Assembly (NCBI GenBank): GCA_050248375.1 | Contig: JBFWSL010000017.1 | Span: 1-25,650 of the forward strand | Reading direction: 5' to 3' | DNA from: JAYZVT01 sp050248375 | GTDB taxonomy: Bacteria; Pseudomonadota; Alphaproteobacteria; Rhizobiales; Methyloligellaceae | Length of the DNA stretch: 25,650 bases | Part shown: one piece after another, positions 1-7,561 of the stretch | Position numbering within the stretch: the first letter of the stretch is position 1 | Layout of the letters: each line of letters starts with the position of its first letter | The notes under the pieces: model-generated | Databases searched by the model: none | The model's input: the letters and a program-made list of their open reading frames with translations, nothing else | What the model was told of the DNA's origin: nothing | Position numbers and translations under genes: made by a program

Positions 1-1
1 C

Positions 2-79
2 ATGCGCGGACTGCTTCTGTGGCTGATCGGCATTCCCCTGCCGGTGATCATCCTGCTCTATCTTTTCGACGTTCTCTAG
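2..79 (+). CDS. Very small hydrophobic membrane protein (25 codons), possibly the 3' end of a longer gene
   Basis: An open frame begins with ATG one base inside the left edge and ends with TAG at 77-79. It encodes 25 residues, nearly all hydrophobic, with the core LLLWLIGIPLPVIILLYLF, which would span a membrane once. Peptides with the pattern WL-GIP-P-III-LYLF occur, as I recall, as short hypothetical proteins in alphaproteobacteria, so this may be the whole gene. The ribosome binding site would lie outside the window, so a longer protein ending here cannot be excluded. A hairpin repeat begins three bases after the stop. Function unknown. Confidence 0.45.
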   Translation: MRGLLLWLIGIPLPVIILLYLFDVL

Positions 80-81
80 AA

Positions 82-126
82 CATGATCCGGAAAAGTGGA
101 TACCACTTTTCCGACAGGATCATGCT
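82..126. repeat. Intergenic palindromic repeat, copy A
   Basis: An inverted repeat: CATGATC-CGGAAAAGTGG (82-99), three bases, then CCACTTTTCCG (103-113), ACAG and GATCATG (118-124). The 11-bp inner arms are perfect and the 7-bp outer arms pair across a small bulge. A second copy in reverse orientation lies at 5407-5455; about 33 bases of its core are identical. This matches the style of palindromic intergenic elements abundant in Rhizobiales genomes. Confidence 0.8.
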
Positions 127-138
127 CAAGCTGTGATC

Positions 139-190
139 TGGCGCATCATCTTACCGGCCAAGCGATTCCACCTGGCCGGATGATGCGCCA
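139..190. repeat. Long hairpin, mosaic module next to repeat A
   Basis: TGGCGCATCATC (139-150) pairs perfectly with GATGATGCGCCA (179-190). Inside it CCGGCCA (154-160) pairs with TGGCCGG (173-179), giving a long stem with a loop of about 12 bases. The segment GCGCATCATCTTA (141-153) is shared with one end of repeat copy B (5408-5455), so the two elements share building blocks. It lies 29 bases beyond the stop of the minus-strand gene 219-800, so it could also act as that gene's transcript-end hairpin. There is no clear T-run. Confidence 0.7.
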
Positions 191-218
191 GGCGGACAGC
201 CGCCCGCGCACCGTTACC

Positions 219-800
219 CTAGTTCTTGACGAAGGTGACCGTGCTCATCAAGCCGCCAGCCTTCCCCTTCGCGGGTGCGTAGTAGTAGACGTGCACCATG
301 AGCGTATCGCTCAGGCCCGACCAGGTGTGGACGTTGAAAGGCCCTTCCTCGTAGCTTTCGTCGGGCTTGCGCTCCAGCACCTTCTCCACGCCCTGGAGGA
401 GTTCTTCCTTCGGATCGGTGGCAGGAAGGACAAGCGAGCAGGCAAAGCTCTTGGAGTCGGCGAAATCGGGCACCGCCTTCTTGAACTCCTCGTCCGGCAC
501 GGACTGGGAGATGGTGAGCGAATACTCCTTGTCGAAATCCTTGTACTTCCACACCCGCAGCTTCTCGGCCGGAACCGGCGGCTGGTAGGGCTTCAGGTCG
601 TCGCCCTGCAGCTCCGTGAACTCGCCCGCGGCGGCGATCTTCTCGATCGACTCGATGTCGGGCATGCGGGCGAAACAGAAGGTATTGAACATGGCCACGG
701 TGCGCTCCGGCCCGGCCTTGTCGGGCAGCCCTTCGGCGAAGGCGGGCGTGGCGATGGTGAGCGCCAGGGGCAGAATGGCTGTCCGGAGCGAAATTTTCAT
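219..800 (-). CDS. Secreted protein of unknown function, 193 aa
   Basis: The product starts MKISLRTAILPLALTIATPAFAEG, a textbook Sec signal peptide with probable cleavage after AFA (residue 22), so the mature ~171-residue protein should be periplasmic or secreted. It has one Cys near the mature N-terminus (FNTFCFARMPD) and another in the middle (FACSLV), which could form a disulfide. The C-terminal half has beta-rich stretches such as VHVYYYAP and MSTVTFVKN. The pattern F-x3-C followed by a short MPDIESIE helix and an AAAGEF turn loosely recalls the small secreted NMCC_0638-like proteins, but I do not claim membership. A ribosome site AGGGA precedes the ATG by five bases. The gene stands alone, ending before the hairpin at 139-190. 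Function unknown. Confidence 0.75.
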   Translation of the reverse strand: MKISLRTAILPLALTIATPAFAEGLPDKAGPERTVAMFNTFCFARMPDIESIEKIAAAGEFTELQGDDLKPYQPPVPAEKLRVWKYKDFDKEYSLTISQSVPDEEFKKAVPDFADSKSFACSLVLPATDPKEELLQGVEKVLERKPDESYEEGPFNVHTWSGLSDTLMVHVYYYAPAKGKAGGLMSTVTFVKN

Positions 801-882
801 GAGATTCCCTTGTGTTTACAGATTGGGTGCGGTTGCCGTCTCTACTCTAGATAAGGCCCCTGCCGCACCTGTTCCAGCCCTG

Positions 883-1215
883 TCATTCGGCCGTTTCGCG
901 GCCCGGACGCCACTCCGGCAGATCCGTGCCGCACCAGCGGCACTTGTTGGCGTTGACGAGCCGCAGATGAAATCCGTAGGCCGCGCCGCAGGCGGGACAA
1001 ATACGCTTCGACTGGAGGAAAATGGCGCCGGTTCCGGCAAGCGCGATGACGCCGATGAAGCCCCACCGCAACACGGGAACGTCCACCCCCGACAGGACCA
1101 TGAGCGCCAGCCCGAGCAGGCAGATGGCGGCGACGCCATAGACACGGTTGATCCACGTATTCAGGCTGGCCGACTGCACCACGGGCGGCGGCGATCTCCT
1201 CTTGCGCGAAGCCAT
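883..1215 (-). CDS. Two-helix membrane protein with C-terminal zinc ribbon, 110 aa
   Basis: I chose the start at 1215 (MASRKRR) because its ATG overlaps the stop of the NlpC/P60 gene as TAATG, a classic translational coupling; an upstream start at 1278 would lie inside that gene. The product has a basic N-terminus, two predicted membrane helices (about residues 27-43 and 50-67) and a soluble C-terminal tail. The tail holds CPAC and CRWC separated by 15 residues, a four-cysteine zinc-ribbon (rubredoxin-like knuckles) arrangement. It is the third gene of the M17 peptidase - NlpC/P60 unit, so it is probably co-produced with them. No function can be assigned; envelope association is inferred from the helices and context. 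Confidence 0.75.
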   Translation of the reverse strand: MASRKRRSPPPVVQSASLNTWINRVYGVAAICLLGLALMVLSGVDVPVLRWGFIGVIALAGTGAIFLQSKRICPACGAAYGFHLRLVNANKCRWCGTDLPEWRPGRETAE

Positions 1216-2066
1216 TACAGACGCCTGACGGAGGTTATGGCCGCGCCGCCGGCGGAGATGCGCCCGGCCGCCTCGCACAGCGGCTCCCGGGCGGTCTCCA
1301 TGTGGAAGGCGTTCGCATGCAGTAGCGTGTCCGATGCCGTCATGATGCCCACATGGCCTTTCCAGAAGACGAGATCGCCTCTTCGCAGGCCGGCCAGCGC
1401 GGGGCCGACCTCGACAGGGTTGCCAAGAGCGGCTTCCTGCATGTCGGTGTCGCGGGGGCTGGCGACGCCCGCCGCCTGGAGGGAGAGCTGCACGAGGGCC
1501 GAGCAGTCGAGGCCGAGACTAGTGCGGCCGCCCCACAGATACGGCGTGCCGATGAAGCGTTCGGCGACGGCGACGAAATCGCCGGCGTACTGCGCGGCCG
1601 GCGCGGCGTGACCCTCCGCGATGTAGCCGCCCGTGGACAGCTTCAGGAAGCGGCCGATGGTCCCGGCGGCCTCCACGAGCGCATTGAGACTCAGCAGGTC
1701 CGCCGGAGGCGCCTTGATGTCGGGCGTGGGGAATACGTATGTGCGCAGCGCCGTGACACGGTGCGTCGGGTTGCCCGCCCCTTCCGCGAGGGCGGCGGCG
1801 GGCATGTAGCCGACATAGCCGTCATAGCCGAGCTGGACCCAGGCCCAGCCTTCCTGCTCGTCATAGACCGTGACCGCCTCCCCGCGCAGCGCCTCGGTCT
1901 CCAGCGGCGCATCGGCGCGGGGACGGCGGCGCAAGGGAGCGGAGGCAGCGGCGACGTGGCGGGCCCTGCCTTGCGCATAGCGCGGGGCGTCCACCTGGCC
2001 GCGCAGCCCGGCGGCGGCGAGATCCTCGCGCCAGGGGTGCAGCCTGGGATCGGGCCCGGCCGTCAT
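1215..2066 (-). CDS. SH3-NlpC/P60 family cell-wall peptidase, 283 aa
   Basis: The start at 2066 (MTAGPDPRLHPWREDLAAAG) overlaps the aminopeptidase stop as ATGA; a longer frame reaching 2324 lies inside the preceding gene. Residues ~43-95 form a bacterial SH3-type domain (VTVYDEQEGWAWVQL, GYVGYMP). Residues ~160-270 form an NlpC/P60 papain-like domain: YLWGG, then D187-C188-S with the catalytic Cys, H238 in GHVGIM, and H250 in LLHANAF as the third polar residue. The triad is intact. Members of this architecture (dipeptidyl-peptidase VI-like) cleave gamma-D-Glu-diamino acid bonds in muropeptides. No signal peptide is visible, which favours a cytoplasmic role in recycling murein peptides together with the upstream aminopeptidase. 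The neighbouring reading frames overlap on both sides, so the three genes form one operon. Confidence 0.9.
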   Translation of the reverse strand: MTAGPDPRLHPWREDLAAAGLRGQVDAPRYAQGRARHVAAASAPLRRRPRADAPLETEALRGEAVTVYDEQEGWAWVQLGYDGYVGYMPAAALAEGAGNPTHRVTALRTYVFPTPDIKAPPADLLSLNALVEAAGTIGRFLKLSTGGYIAEGHAAPAAQYAGDFVAVAERFIGTPYLWGGRTSLGLDCSALVQLSLQAAGVASPRDTDMQEAALGNPVEVGPALAGLRRGDLVFWKGHVGIMTASDTLLHANAFHMETAREPLCEAAGRISAGGAAITSVRRL

Positions 2067-3496
2067 CGCGCGGCCTGCTTGCGCAACACCTCGAACAGGG
2101 TACGGGCGCCCTGAGGCTCTCCGCCGTCGGTGTGGCCGGGCCGCGGCTTCGGCGTCCAGCCATAGATGTCCAGGTGCGTGTAGGACGCCGCGCGGGTGAC
2201 GAAGCGCCTGAGGAACAGGGCAGCCGTGACCGAGCCGGCGAAAGGCCCGTCGGAAATGTGGTTCACGTCGGCGATCTTGCTCTTCAGCGTCTTGTCGTAG
2301 GGGGTCCAGAAGGGCATGCGCCACAGGGGATCGTCCACGCGCAGACCTTCGGCGAGAAGCGCCTGCGCGAACGCGTCGTCGGTGGAATAGAGCGGCGGCA
2401 GATCGGGACCCAGCGCGACGCGGGCGGCGCCGGTCAGCGTGGCCATGGTGACGAGGATGTCGGGCGCCTCGGCGTCGGCGACGGCCAGGGCGTCGGCGAG
2501 GACGAGGCGGCCTTCCGCGTCGGTGTTGCCGATCTCCACCGTCATGCCGTTGCGGCTGTGGAGCACGTCACCCGGCCGGAAGGAGTTGGCCGACACGTTG
2601 TTCTCCGCCGCGGGAACCAGGACACGCAGGCGCAGCTTCAGCTTCGCCTCCATGATCATGCGCGCGAGCGCGAGGACGCTGGCGGCGCCGCCCATGTCCT
2701 TCTTCATCAGCGACATGGACGAGCCGGGCTTGAGATTGAGGCCGCCGGTATCGAAGCAGATGCCCTTGCCGACCAGCGTCACCTTGCGCGCGGCCGCCGG
2801 CCCCCAGGTGAAGTCGATGAGGCGCGGAGCGCGGTCGCTGGCCCGGCCGACGGCATGGATGAGCGGCAGGTTCTTCTTCAGCAGATCGCCGCCGCGGACG
2901 ACGCTCGCCCTGGCGCCATGGGCGCGGGCAAGCGACAGCGCCGCCTTCTCCAGTTCGGCGGGCCCGAGATCGCTGGCGGGCGTATTGATGAGATCGCGGC
3001 CGAAGGCGACCGCGCCGGCGACGCTTTCGACGCGGGCGCGGTCCGCGCCTCCCGGCCAGGCCAGGCGACGCGCCGCGCGCGGGCGGCCGGAGTAGCGGGT
3101 GAACTGGTAGGAACCCAGCGCCCAGCCGAGCGCCGCGAGGGTTGGATCCCCCTCGAACGGCTGGAGCGCGTAGTCGCCTTGCGGAAGGGCGGCGGGAAGC
3201 GCTCCGGCGAGCAGGGGCCGGGAATGCAATGTCTCGGCACCGGTGCCGAGGATGGCGCCGGCCAGCCCGCCGTCGGCGGCGGGCAGCAGCGCCACCGCAC
3301 CCTCGTCCGGCTTCCAGCCGGTGGCCTCGATCCAGGCCTTCTGGACAGGGCCGAGCCTGTCCAGGAGGGCATCGAGGCGGGCGGCGCCGGTGACATGAAC
3401 CGGAACGGCCTTGCCTCCTTCCCGGACGAAATAGCGGGCGGGATCGGGGGCGGCCGTACGGGCCGGGTTACGGGAAGAGGCGGCCGGTCTGGTCAT
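2063..3496 (-). CDS. Leucyl aminopeptidase family (M17) metallopeptidase, 477 aa
   Basis: The C-terminal two-thirds is a clear M17 catalytic domain: GKGICFDTGGLNLKP (~245-259) with Lys and Asp ligands, MKKDMGGAA with the next Asp, and NTDAEGRL (~323-330), the family signature with the last Asp and Glu metal ligands. The N-terminal ~150 residues are the variable regulatory/hexamer domain, and 477 residues is normal for the family. It should remove N-terminal residues from short peptides in the cytoplasm with two divalent metals. The stop overlaps the NlpC/P60 start by four bases, so both enzymes are likely used together, for example on peptides from cell-wall or protein turnover. The first ~25 residues are low-complexity, and the start lacks a strong ribosome site, so a slightly later start is possible. 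Confidence 0.92.
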   Translation of the reverse strand: MTRPAASSRNPARTAAPDPARYFVREGGKAVPVHVTGAARLDALLDRLGPVQKAWIEATGWKPDEGAVALLPAADGGLAGAILGTGAETLHSRPLLAGALPAALPQGDYALQPFEGDPTLAALGWALGSYQFTRYSGRPRAARRLAWPGGADRARVESVAGAVAFGRDLINTPASDLGPAELEKAALSLARAHGARASVVRGGDLLKKNLPLIHAVGRASDRAPRLIDFTWGPAAARKVTLVGKGICFDTGGLNLKPGSSMSLMKKDMGGAASVLALARMIMEAKLKLRLRVLVPAAENNVSANSFRPGDVLHSRNGMTVEIGNTDAEGRLVLADALAVADAEAPDILVTMATLTGAARVALGPDLPPLYSTDDAFAQALLAEGLRVDDPLWRMPFWTPYDKTLKSKIADVNHISDGPFAGSVTAALFLRRFVTRAASYTHLDIYGWTPKPRPGHTDGGEPQGARTLFEVLRKQAAR

Positions 3497-3593
3497 AAGG
3501 GATACCGATCAATTGCCGAACGAAATCTGATTTGTCGCGTGGGGCGGCGGCATGTATTGCAATCTCCAACCCTTCTGACAATGGGAGACCGGC

Positions 3594-4262
3594 ATGGCGC
3601 TGCCAGAATATGAGCTGATCATCGGGGACAAGAACTACTCCTCATGGAGCCTGAGGCCGTGGCTGCTGATGAAAGCCAGGGGCCTGCCGTTCAGCGAAAC
3701 CAAGGTCCTGCTGAAGATACCCGATCGCCGCCCCGGCATCCTGAAACATTCGCCGTCGGGCAAGGTGCCGGCGCTGAAGGTTGACGGCTTCGTGATCTGG
3801 GACAGCCTCGCCATCGCGGAATTCCTGGCGGAAACCCATCCGGAGAAGGATATCTGGCCCGCCGACGGCAGGGCCCGGGCGCGGGCGCGTTCGGTGAGCG
3901 CGGAGATGCATTCCGGCTTCGCCGACCTGCGCAACGAGATGCCCATGGACCTGCTGCGCAGCCTGCCCAAGCCCTCCACGGAGGAGGTCTCGAACAACGT
4001 GCGCCGCATCGTGGAAATCTGGAAAGCCTGCCGCGCGGACCACGGCAGGGGCGGCGATTTCCTGTTCGGCGGTTTCAGCGCGGCGGACGCCATGTATGCG
4101 CCGATCGCCAGCCGCTTCCGCACCTATGGCGTCGACCTTGCGGCCCATGGGGACGACGGCACGGCGGCGACCTATGTGAAGGCGATTTTCGCCATGCCCG
4201 AGATGGGCGAATGGGCGGCGGATGCCCGCAAGGAGCTGTCCGATCGGGGCGAAACGGTCTGA
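3594..4262 (+). CDS. Glutathione S-transferase family protein, 222 aa
   Basis: The N-terminal thioredoxin-like domain (residues ~5-85) has the active-site region NYSSWSLRPWL, where the Ser after the first strand is the usual glutathione-activating residue in this subgroup. It also has SGKVPAL with the cis-Pro and IWDSLAIAEFLAE with the glutathione-binding Asp-Ser. The alpha-helical C-terminal domain contains FSAADAMYAPIASRF, the conserved N-capping/hydrophobic staple region. The layout resembles the YfcF-like or zeta-like bacterial GSTs, but the substrate cannot be told. The start is supported by GGGAG seven bases upstream. It is divergent from the M17 operon across a 97-bp gap; a weak promoter-like pair TTGTCG (3532) and TATTGC (3555), 17 bases apart, lies in it. 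It appears monocistronic. Confidence 0.88.
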   Translation: MALPEYELIIGDKNYSSWSLRPWLLMKARGLPFSETKVLLKIPDRRPGILKHSPSGKVPALKVDGFVIWDSLAIAEFLAETHPEKDIWPADGRARARARSVSAEMHSGFADLRNEMPMDLLRSLPKPSTEEVSNNVRRIVEIWKACRADHGRGGDFLFGGFSAADAMYAPIASRFRTYGVDLAAHGDDGTAATYVKAIFAMPEMGEWAADARKELSDRGETV

Positions 4263-4304
4263 ATGCAGGGGATTTCCGCCGGATTCGCGTGCGGGGTCTT
4301 ATGG

Positions 4305-4319
4305 TTAATCCTTTTTTGA
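4305..4319. promoter_or_regulatory. CtrA-like site upstream of tadD
   Basis: TTAA, seven bases, then TTGA: one mismatch from TTAA-N7-TTAA, the consensus bound by the alphaproteobacterial cell-cycle regulator CtrA. It is the only AT-rich patch between the GST gene and tadD, about 70 bases before the tadD start. Assignment is from the pattern only. Confidence 0.3.
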
Positions 4320-4386
4320 CGGCTGTGCCGGAATATGACACCGGCTCAAACCGTTACGGCCGTTCCCTGGCCGGAAGGATGTATCC

Positions 4387-5406
4387 ATGGCCCGTCGGCC
4401 GCTTCCGGGTGCGTATTCCCGGCCCGCTCTCGCGCTGCTGACCAGCGCCGCCGTGCTGGCACTCCTGCCCGCCTGCAGCCTCACCGGCAGCAAGTCGAAA
4501 GGGCCCGTCGCCGTGACGCAATACACGGAGAAGCCCCGCGTCGCCGCCAAGCCGACCAATCCGCTTTATGTGGCGACCGCCTACTGGGCGGAGCAGCACC
4601 GCAAGGATCCGCGCGATCCCAAGGCGGCCATCGCCTATGCCCAGAACCTCAAGGCCATGGGATCGCCCCAGAAGGCCATGGAGGCACTGGCGGAGACCTA
4701 CGCCTTCAATCCCCAGCACAAGGAGCTGGCCTCGGAATACGGCCGCACGGCGCTGGGCATGGGCGACGCGAAGCTCGCCGAGCAACTGCTGGAGGTGGCG
4801 GAGCGGCCCGACGGCAGGACCGACTGGCGGGTTCTGTCGGCCCGCGGCGCCATCCTGGCCAAGCAAGGCAAGCACGAGGCGGCGCAAGGCTATCTCGTCG
4901 CGGCGCTGCAGCAGCAGCCGAACGAGCCGGCGATCATGAACAACCTCGCCCTGTCCTACGCCATGTCAGGCAAGCCGGCGCAGGCCGAGAAGCTCCTCCG
5001 TCAGGCCGAGGCCACGGGCGGGGAAACCGCCCGCATCCGCCAGAACCTGACGCTGGTGCTGGGCGTGCAGGGCAAGATCGACGACGCGCGCAGGATCGCG
5101 GAGGCCGACCTGCCGAAGGCGCAGGCCGCGGCCAACGTGGCCTTCCTGCGCAACATGACCAAGGATTCCCGCTTCGCCCCGACGCCCGAGCCCGAACCGG
5201 CCGCTGCGCCGCAGGTGGCCCGCGCCGCAACAGTGCCGCAGCCAGCTCCGGTTGCGAATGCGGCCAAGGAGAAGCCGGTGAGCGTGGCGAAGGCCGGCGA
5301 GCCCGCACCGCAGCCCAAGCCCGCCGGCAAGGCCAGGGAACCCGAGGCTCCGGCCTGGTCGACGTCGGTGCTGGTGCACAAGACATCGCTCGTGAAAGAG
5401 CGCTAG
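4387..5406 (+). CDS. tadD: TadD-like TPR lipoprotein of the Flp/Tad pilus, 339 aa
   Basis: The N-terminus has a basic start, a hydrophobic helix and a lipobox-like LLPACS with Cys at about residue 30, so the protein is probably an outer-membrane or periplasmic lipoprotein. Residues ~60-260 carry tandem tetratricopeptide helices (for example AYAQNLKAMGSPQKAMEAL, ARGAILAKQGKHEAAQGYL, NNLALSYAMSGKPAQAEKLL). The last ~80 residues are Pro/Ala/Lys-rich and likely disordered. TadD is the TPR pilotin-like assembly factor of Tad secretion systems. Here it is on the plus strand, facing tadC end to end, instead of following tadC in the same direction as in many loci. GGAAGG lies about eight bases before the ATG. 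A palindromic repeat begins directly after its stop. Confidence 0.85.
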   Translation: MARRPLPGAYSRPALALLTSAAVLALLPACSLTGSKSKGPVAVTQYTEKPRVAAKPTNPLYVATAYWAEQHRKDPRDPKAAIAYAQNLKAMGSPQKAMEALAETYAFNPQHKELASEYGRTALGMGDAKLAEQLLEVAERPDGRTDWRVLSARGAILAKQGKHEAAQGYLVAALQQQPNEPAIMNNLALSYAMSGKPAQAEKLLRQAEATGGETARIRQNLTLVLGVQGKIDDARRIAEADLPKAQAAANVAFLRNMTKDSRFAPTPEPEPAAAPQVARAATVPQPAPVANAAKEKPVSVAKAGEPAPQPKPAGKAREPEAPAWSTSVLVHKTSLVKER

Positions 5407-5455
5407 CGCATCATCTTATCGGAAAAGTGGTATCCACTTTTCCGGATCATGCTCC
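5407..5455. repeat. Intergenic palindromic repeat, copy B, at the tadD/tadC junction
   Basis: CGGAAAAGTGG (5420-5430), three bases, CCACTTTTCCG (5434-5444), flanked by GCGCATCATCTTA on the left and GATCATGCTCC on the right. It is a reverse-orientation copy of the repeat at 82-126, and its left flank matches the hairpin at 141-153. It starts right after the tadD stop codon and lies between two convergent genes, so it may form a hairpin at the transcript ends, though no T-run follows. The rest of 5456-5575 holds only a short CGCGCG-CATA-CGCGCG hairpin at 5531-5546. Confidence 0.8.
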
Positions 5456-5575
5456 AGGGTCCGCCTCCCGCACATACACGCCGTTCAGGACAGGACCGTT
5501 CCCAGCGCCCGCGGACCGGGCGGCCGGCGGCGCGCGCATACGCGCGGCACCGAAGGGAAGCCATTCGCGGCGGGA

Positions 5576-6556
5576 TCAGCCGCCGCGGACCGCCATGACC
5601 TTGATGTAGGCGGGGCCGAGGATGACGATGAACAGCACCGGCAGGAAGAACAGGATCATGGGCACGGTGAGCTTGGGCGGCAGGGCGGCGGCCTTCTTCT
5701 CGGCCTCAGCCATGCGCATGTCGCGGTTTTCCTTGGCCATGACGCGCAGGGCCTGGCCGACAGGCGTACCGTAGCGCTCCGCCTGGATCAGGCTGGTCGC
5801 CACCGCCTTGACGCCCGGCAGGCCCGAGCGCTTGCCGAAGTTCTCGAAAGCCTGGCGGCGTTCGGGAAGATAGGACAGCTCGGCGGTGGTCAGGCTGAAC
5901 TCCTCGGCCAATTCCATGGAGCGGGTGCCGATCTCCTTGGACACCTTGGCCAGCGCCATCTCGATCGACATGCCCGCCTGCACGCAGATCAGCAGCAGGT
6001 CGAGGGAGTCGGGGAAGGCGCGCTTGATGGAGGTCTGGCGGCGCTGGATGAGATTGGCGACGAAGACGTTGGGCAGGTAGAAGCCGAGATAGCCGCCGCC
6101 GAAGGTCATCACCAGCCTGATGAGCGGCGGAAGGTCGAAGTCGCGCAGGAAGAACAGGTAGACGCCGGTGCCGATGAAGGTGAGGATCGGCGCCGTCAGG
6201 CGAAAGAACATGAAGGCCACGATGGGCGCCTGTCCGCGCAGGCCGGCCATTTTCAGTTTTGCCCGGGTCGCCTCCGTGTCGAACAGCTTCTGCAGGTTGA
6301 GCTGCTCGACCACCTGCTTCATGAAGCCCTTGGGCTGCGTCCGCAGCTTGGCGCTGCGCTCCTCCTCGGCCAGCTTGGCAAGGCGCTCCGCGCGCAGCCG
6401 GTCGCGCTCGGAGCCGACATACTTCATTCGCGAGCTCAGCCGGTCGCCCGAAAGCAGCGGCATGGTGAGCGTCGCGATGGTGGCGAAGACGGCAACGGCG
6501 GTCAGCACCACCACGACGAACTGGGGATCGGTGAGCGTGTCGATGAGATCGTTCAT
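5576..6556 (-). CDS. tadC: TadC inner-membrane platform protein (type II secretion F family), 326 aa
   Basis: There is one N-terminal membrane helix (~13-35), a charged cytoplasmic stretch (~40-95), two helices around 112-165, a cytoplasmic T2SSF/GspF-type domain (~175-285, with SLDLLLICVQAGMSIEMAL and the family-typical ERYGTPVGQALRVMA), and a final helix (PMILFFLPVLFIVILGPAYI). This matches TadC in length and order. TadC pairs with TadB to form the platform that the CpaF ATPase acts on during pilin polymerisation. It begins 15 bases after tadB; an AGGGG lies about 13 bases before the ATG. It is the last gene of the long minus-strand cpa/tad unit. Confidence 0.93.
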   Translation of the reverse strand: MNDLIDTLTDPQFVVVVLTAVAVFATIATLTMPLLSGDRLSSRMKYVGSERDRLRAERLAKLAEEERSAKLRTQPKGFMKQVVEQLNLQKLFDTEATRAKLKMAGLRGQAPIVAFMFFRLTAPILTFIGTGVYLFFLRDFDLPPLIRLVMTFGGGYLGFYLPNVFVANLIQRRQTSIKRAFPDSLDLLLICVQAGMSIEMALAKVSKEIGTRSMELAEEFSLTTAELSYLPERRQAFENFGKRSGLPGVKAVATSLIQAERYGTPVGQALRVMAKENRDMRMAEAEKKAAALPPKLTVPMILFFLPVLFIVILGPAYIKVMAVRGG

Positions 6557-6571
6557 GACGTGACCGTGCCC

Positions 6572-7561
6572 CTAATAGTCGAAGTTGATCATCTTGCGCA
6601 TGACCAGGGTGCCGCAGAGCATCCAGAAGGCGCTGACGCCGAGCATCACCTTGCCCAGCGGCTCGGTCCACAAGATCGAGATGTAATCCGGCGTGGTAAT
6701 GAAGATCAGCGTCATGACGATCACCGGCAGCGAGCCGATGATGACGGCGGAGGCTTTCGCCTCGGCGCTGAAAGCCTGCACCTTGGCGTTGAGCCGCTGG
6801 CGGTCGCGCAGCACGGCCGCGAGGTTGCCCAGGGTTTCGGCGAGGTTGCCGCCCGTCTGCTGCTGGATGGCGATGACGATGGCGAAGAAGTTCACTTCCT
6901 GCAGGGGCATGCGGTCATGCATGCGCTCGAAGGCGCGGGAGAGCGGAACGCCCACCCGCTGCTGCTCGACCAGGTCCGCGAACTCGCCGCGCACGGGCTC
7001 GGGCGTCTCGGTGGCGATGATCTGGAGGCAGTCATTGAGCGGCAGGCCGGACTTCACGCCGCGCACCACCACGTCGAGAGCATTGGCGAACTCGGTCAGG
7101 AACTTCTTCTGCCGGCGCTTGGTCAGATAGGACAGCAGCCAGCGCGGCAGGCCGAGAGCGCCGGCGAAGCCGGCCGCGAGCGCGATCACGGGCGGAGAAC
7201 CGGTGATGAAGACGACGGCGGCGATGAGGAATCCGGTCACCAGGGAAGCGATGTAGAAAGACCGCGTCGGCACATTGAGGCCCGCGCGCAGCAGGCGCAC
7301 GGTGAGCGAAATCTTCTTCTTTTTCTTTTGCTTGTTCTCGAGCTCCTTGATGGTGTCCTCGACCTGCCGCTTGCGGGTCGAGAGCTGCTCCGGAACGCCG
7401 CGGACCTTGCGGGCACCGACGCCCTTGGAGGCCAGCTCCAGGCGCTTGCTCGCCCGGCGCTCGGAGCCGAGGAACGGCATGACCACCACATAGACGATAC
7501 CGCCGATGCTGAGCGCGGCCAGCGCCATGACGGCAAGCTGGACGATCTGGGGATCAAGCAT
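6572..7561 (-). CDS. tadB: TadB inner-membrane platform protein (type II secretion F family), 329 aa
   Basis: The protein has an N-terminal helix (~9-30), then a highly charged linker with a run of five lysines (about 79-83). Two helices follow near 103-150, then a T2SSF domain (~155-280) with FANALDVVVRGVKSGLPLNDCL and AIQQQTGGNLAETLGNLAAVLRDR, and C-terminal helices. The QQQTGGNLAETL pattern is typical of TadB. It forms the inner-membrane platform with TadC. Its ATG overlaps the cpaF stop by eight bases, so translation is probably coupled to the ATPase gene. Confidence 0.93.
   Translation of the reverse strand: MLDPQIVQLAVMALAALSIGGIVYVVVMPFLGSERRASKRLELASKGVGARKVRGVPEQLSTRKRQVEDTIKELENKQKKKKKISLTVRLLRAGLNVPTRSFYIASLVTGFLIAAVVFITGSPPVIALAAGFAGALGLPRWLLSYLTKRRQKKFLTEFANALDVVVRGVKSGLPLNDCLQIIATETPEPVRGEFADLVEQQRVGVPLSRAFERMHDRMPLQEVNFFAIVIAIQQQTGGNLAETLGNLAAVLRDRQRLNAKVQAFSAEAKASAVIIGSLPVIVMTLIFITTPDYISILWTEPLGKVMLGVSAFWMLCGTLVMRKMINFDY

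Noticed and set aside
2067..2324. Longer N-terminus for the NlpC/P60 protein
   Set aside because: It would lie wholly inside the M17 gene; the ATGA overlap at 2063-2066 marks the natural start.
2132..3613. A 493-codon plus-strand frame opposite the M17 aminopeptidase
   Set aside because: Antisense shadow; it also runs across the divergent promoter region and into the GST start.
5531..5546. CGCGCG-CATA-CGCGCG hairpin as tadC terminator
   Set aside because: Six-bp stem with no T-run on the minus strand; not enough to call a terminator.
4335..5609. A 424-codon frame overlapping tadD in another phase
   Set aside because: Arg/Gly/Ala-rich frame-shifted reading of tadD; tadD itself has a lipobox and TPR repeats.
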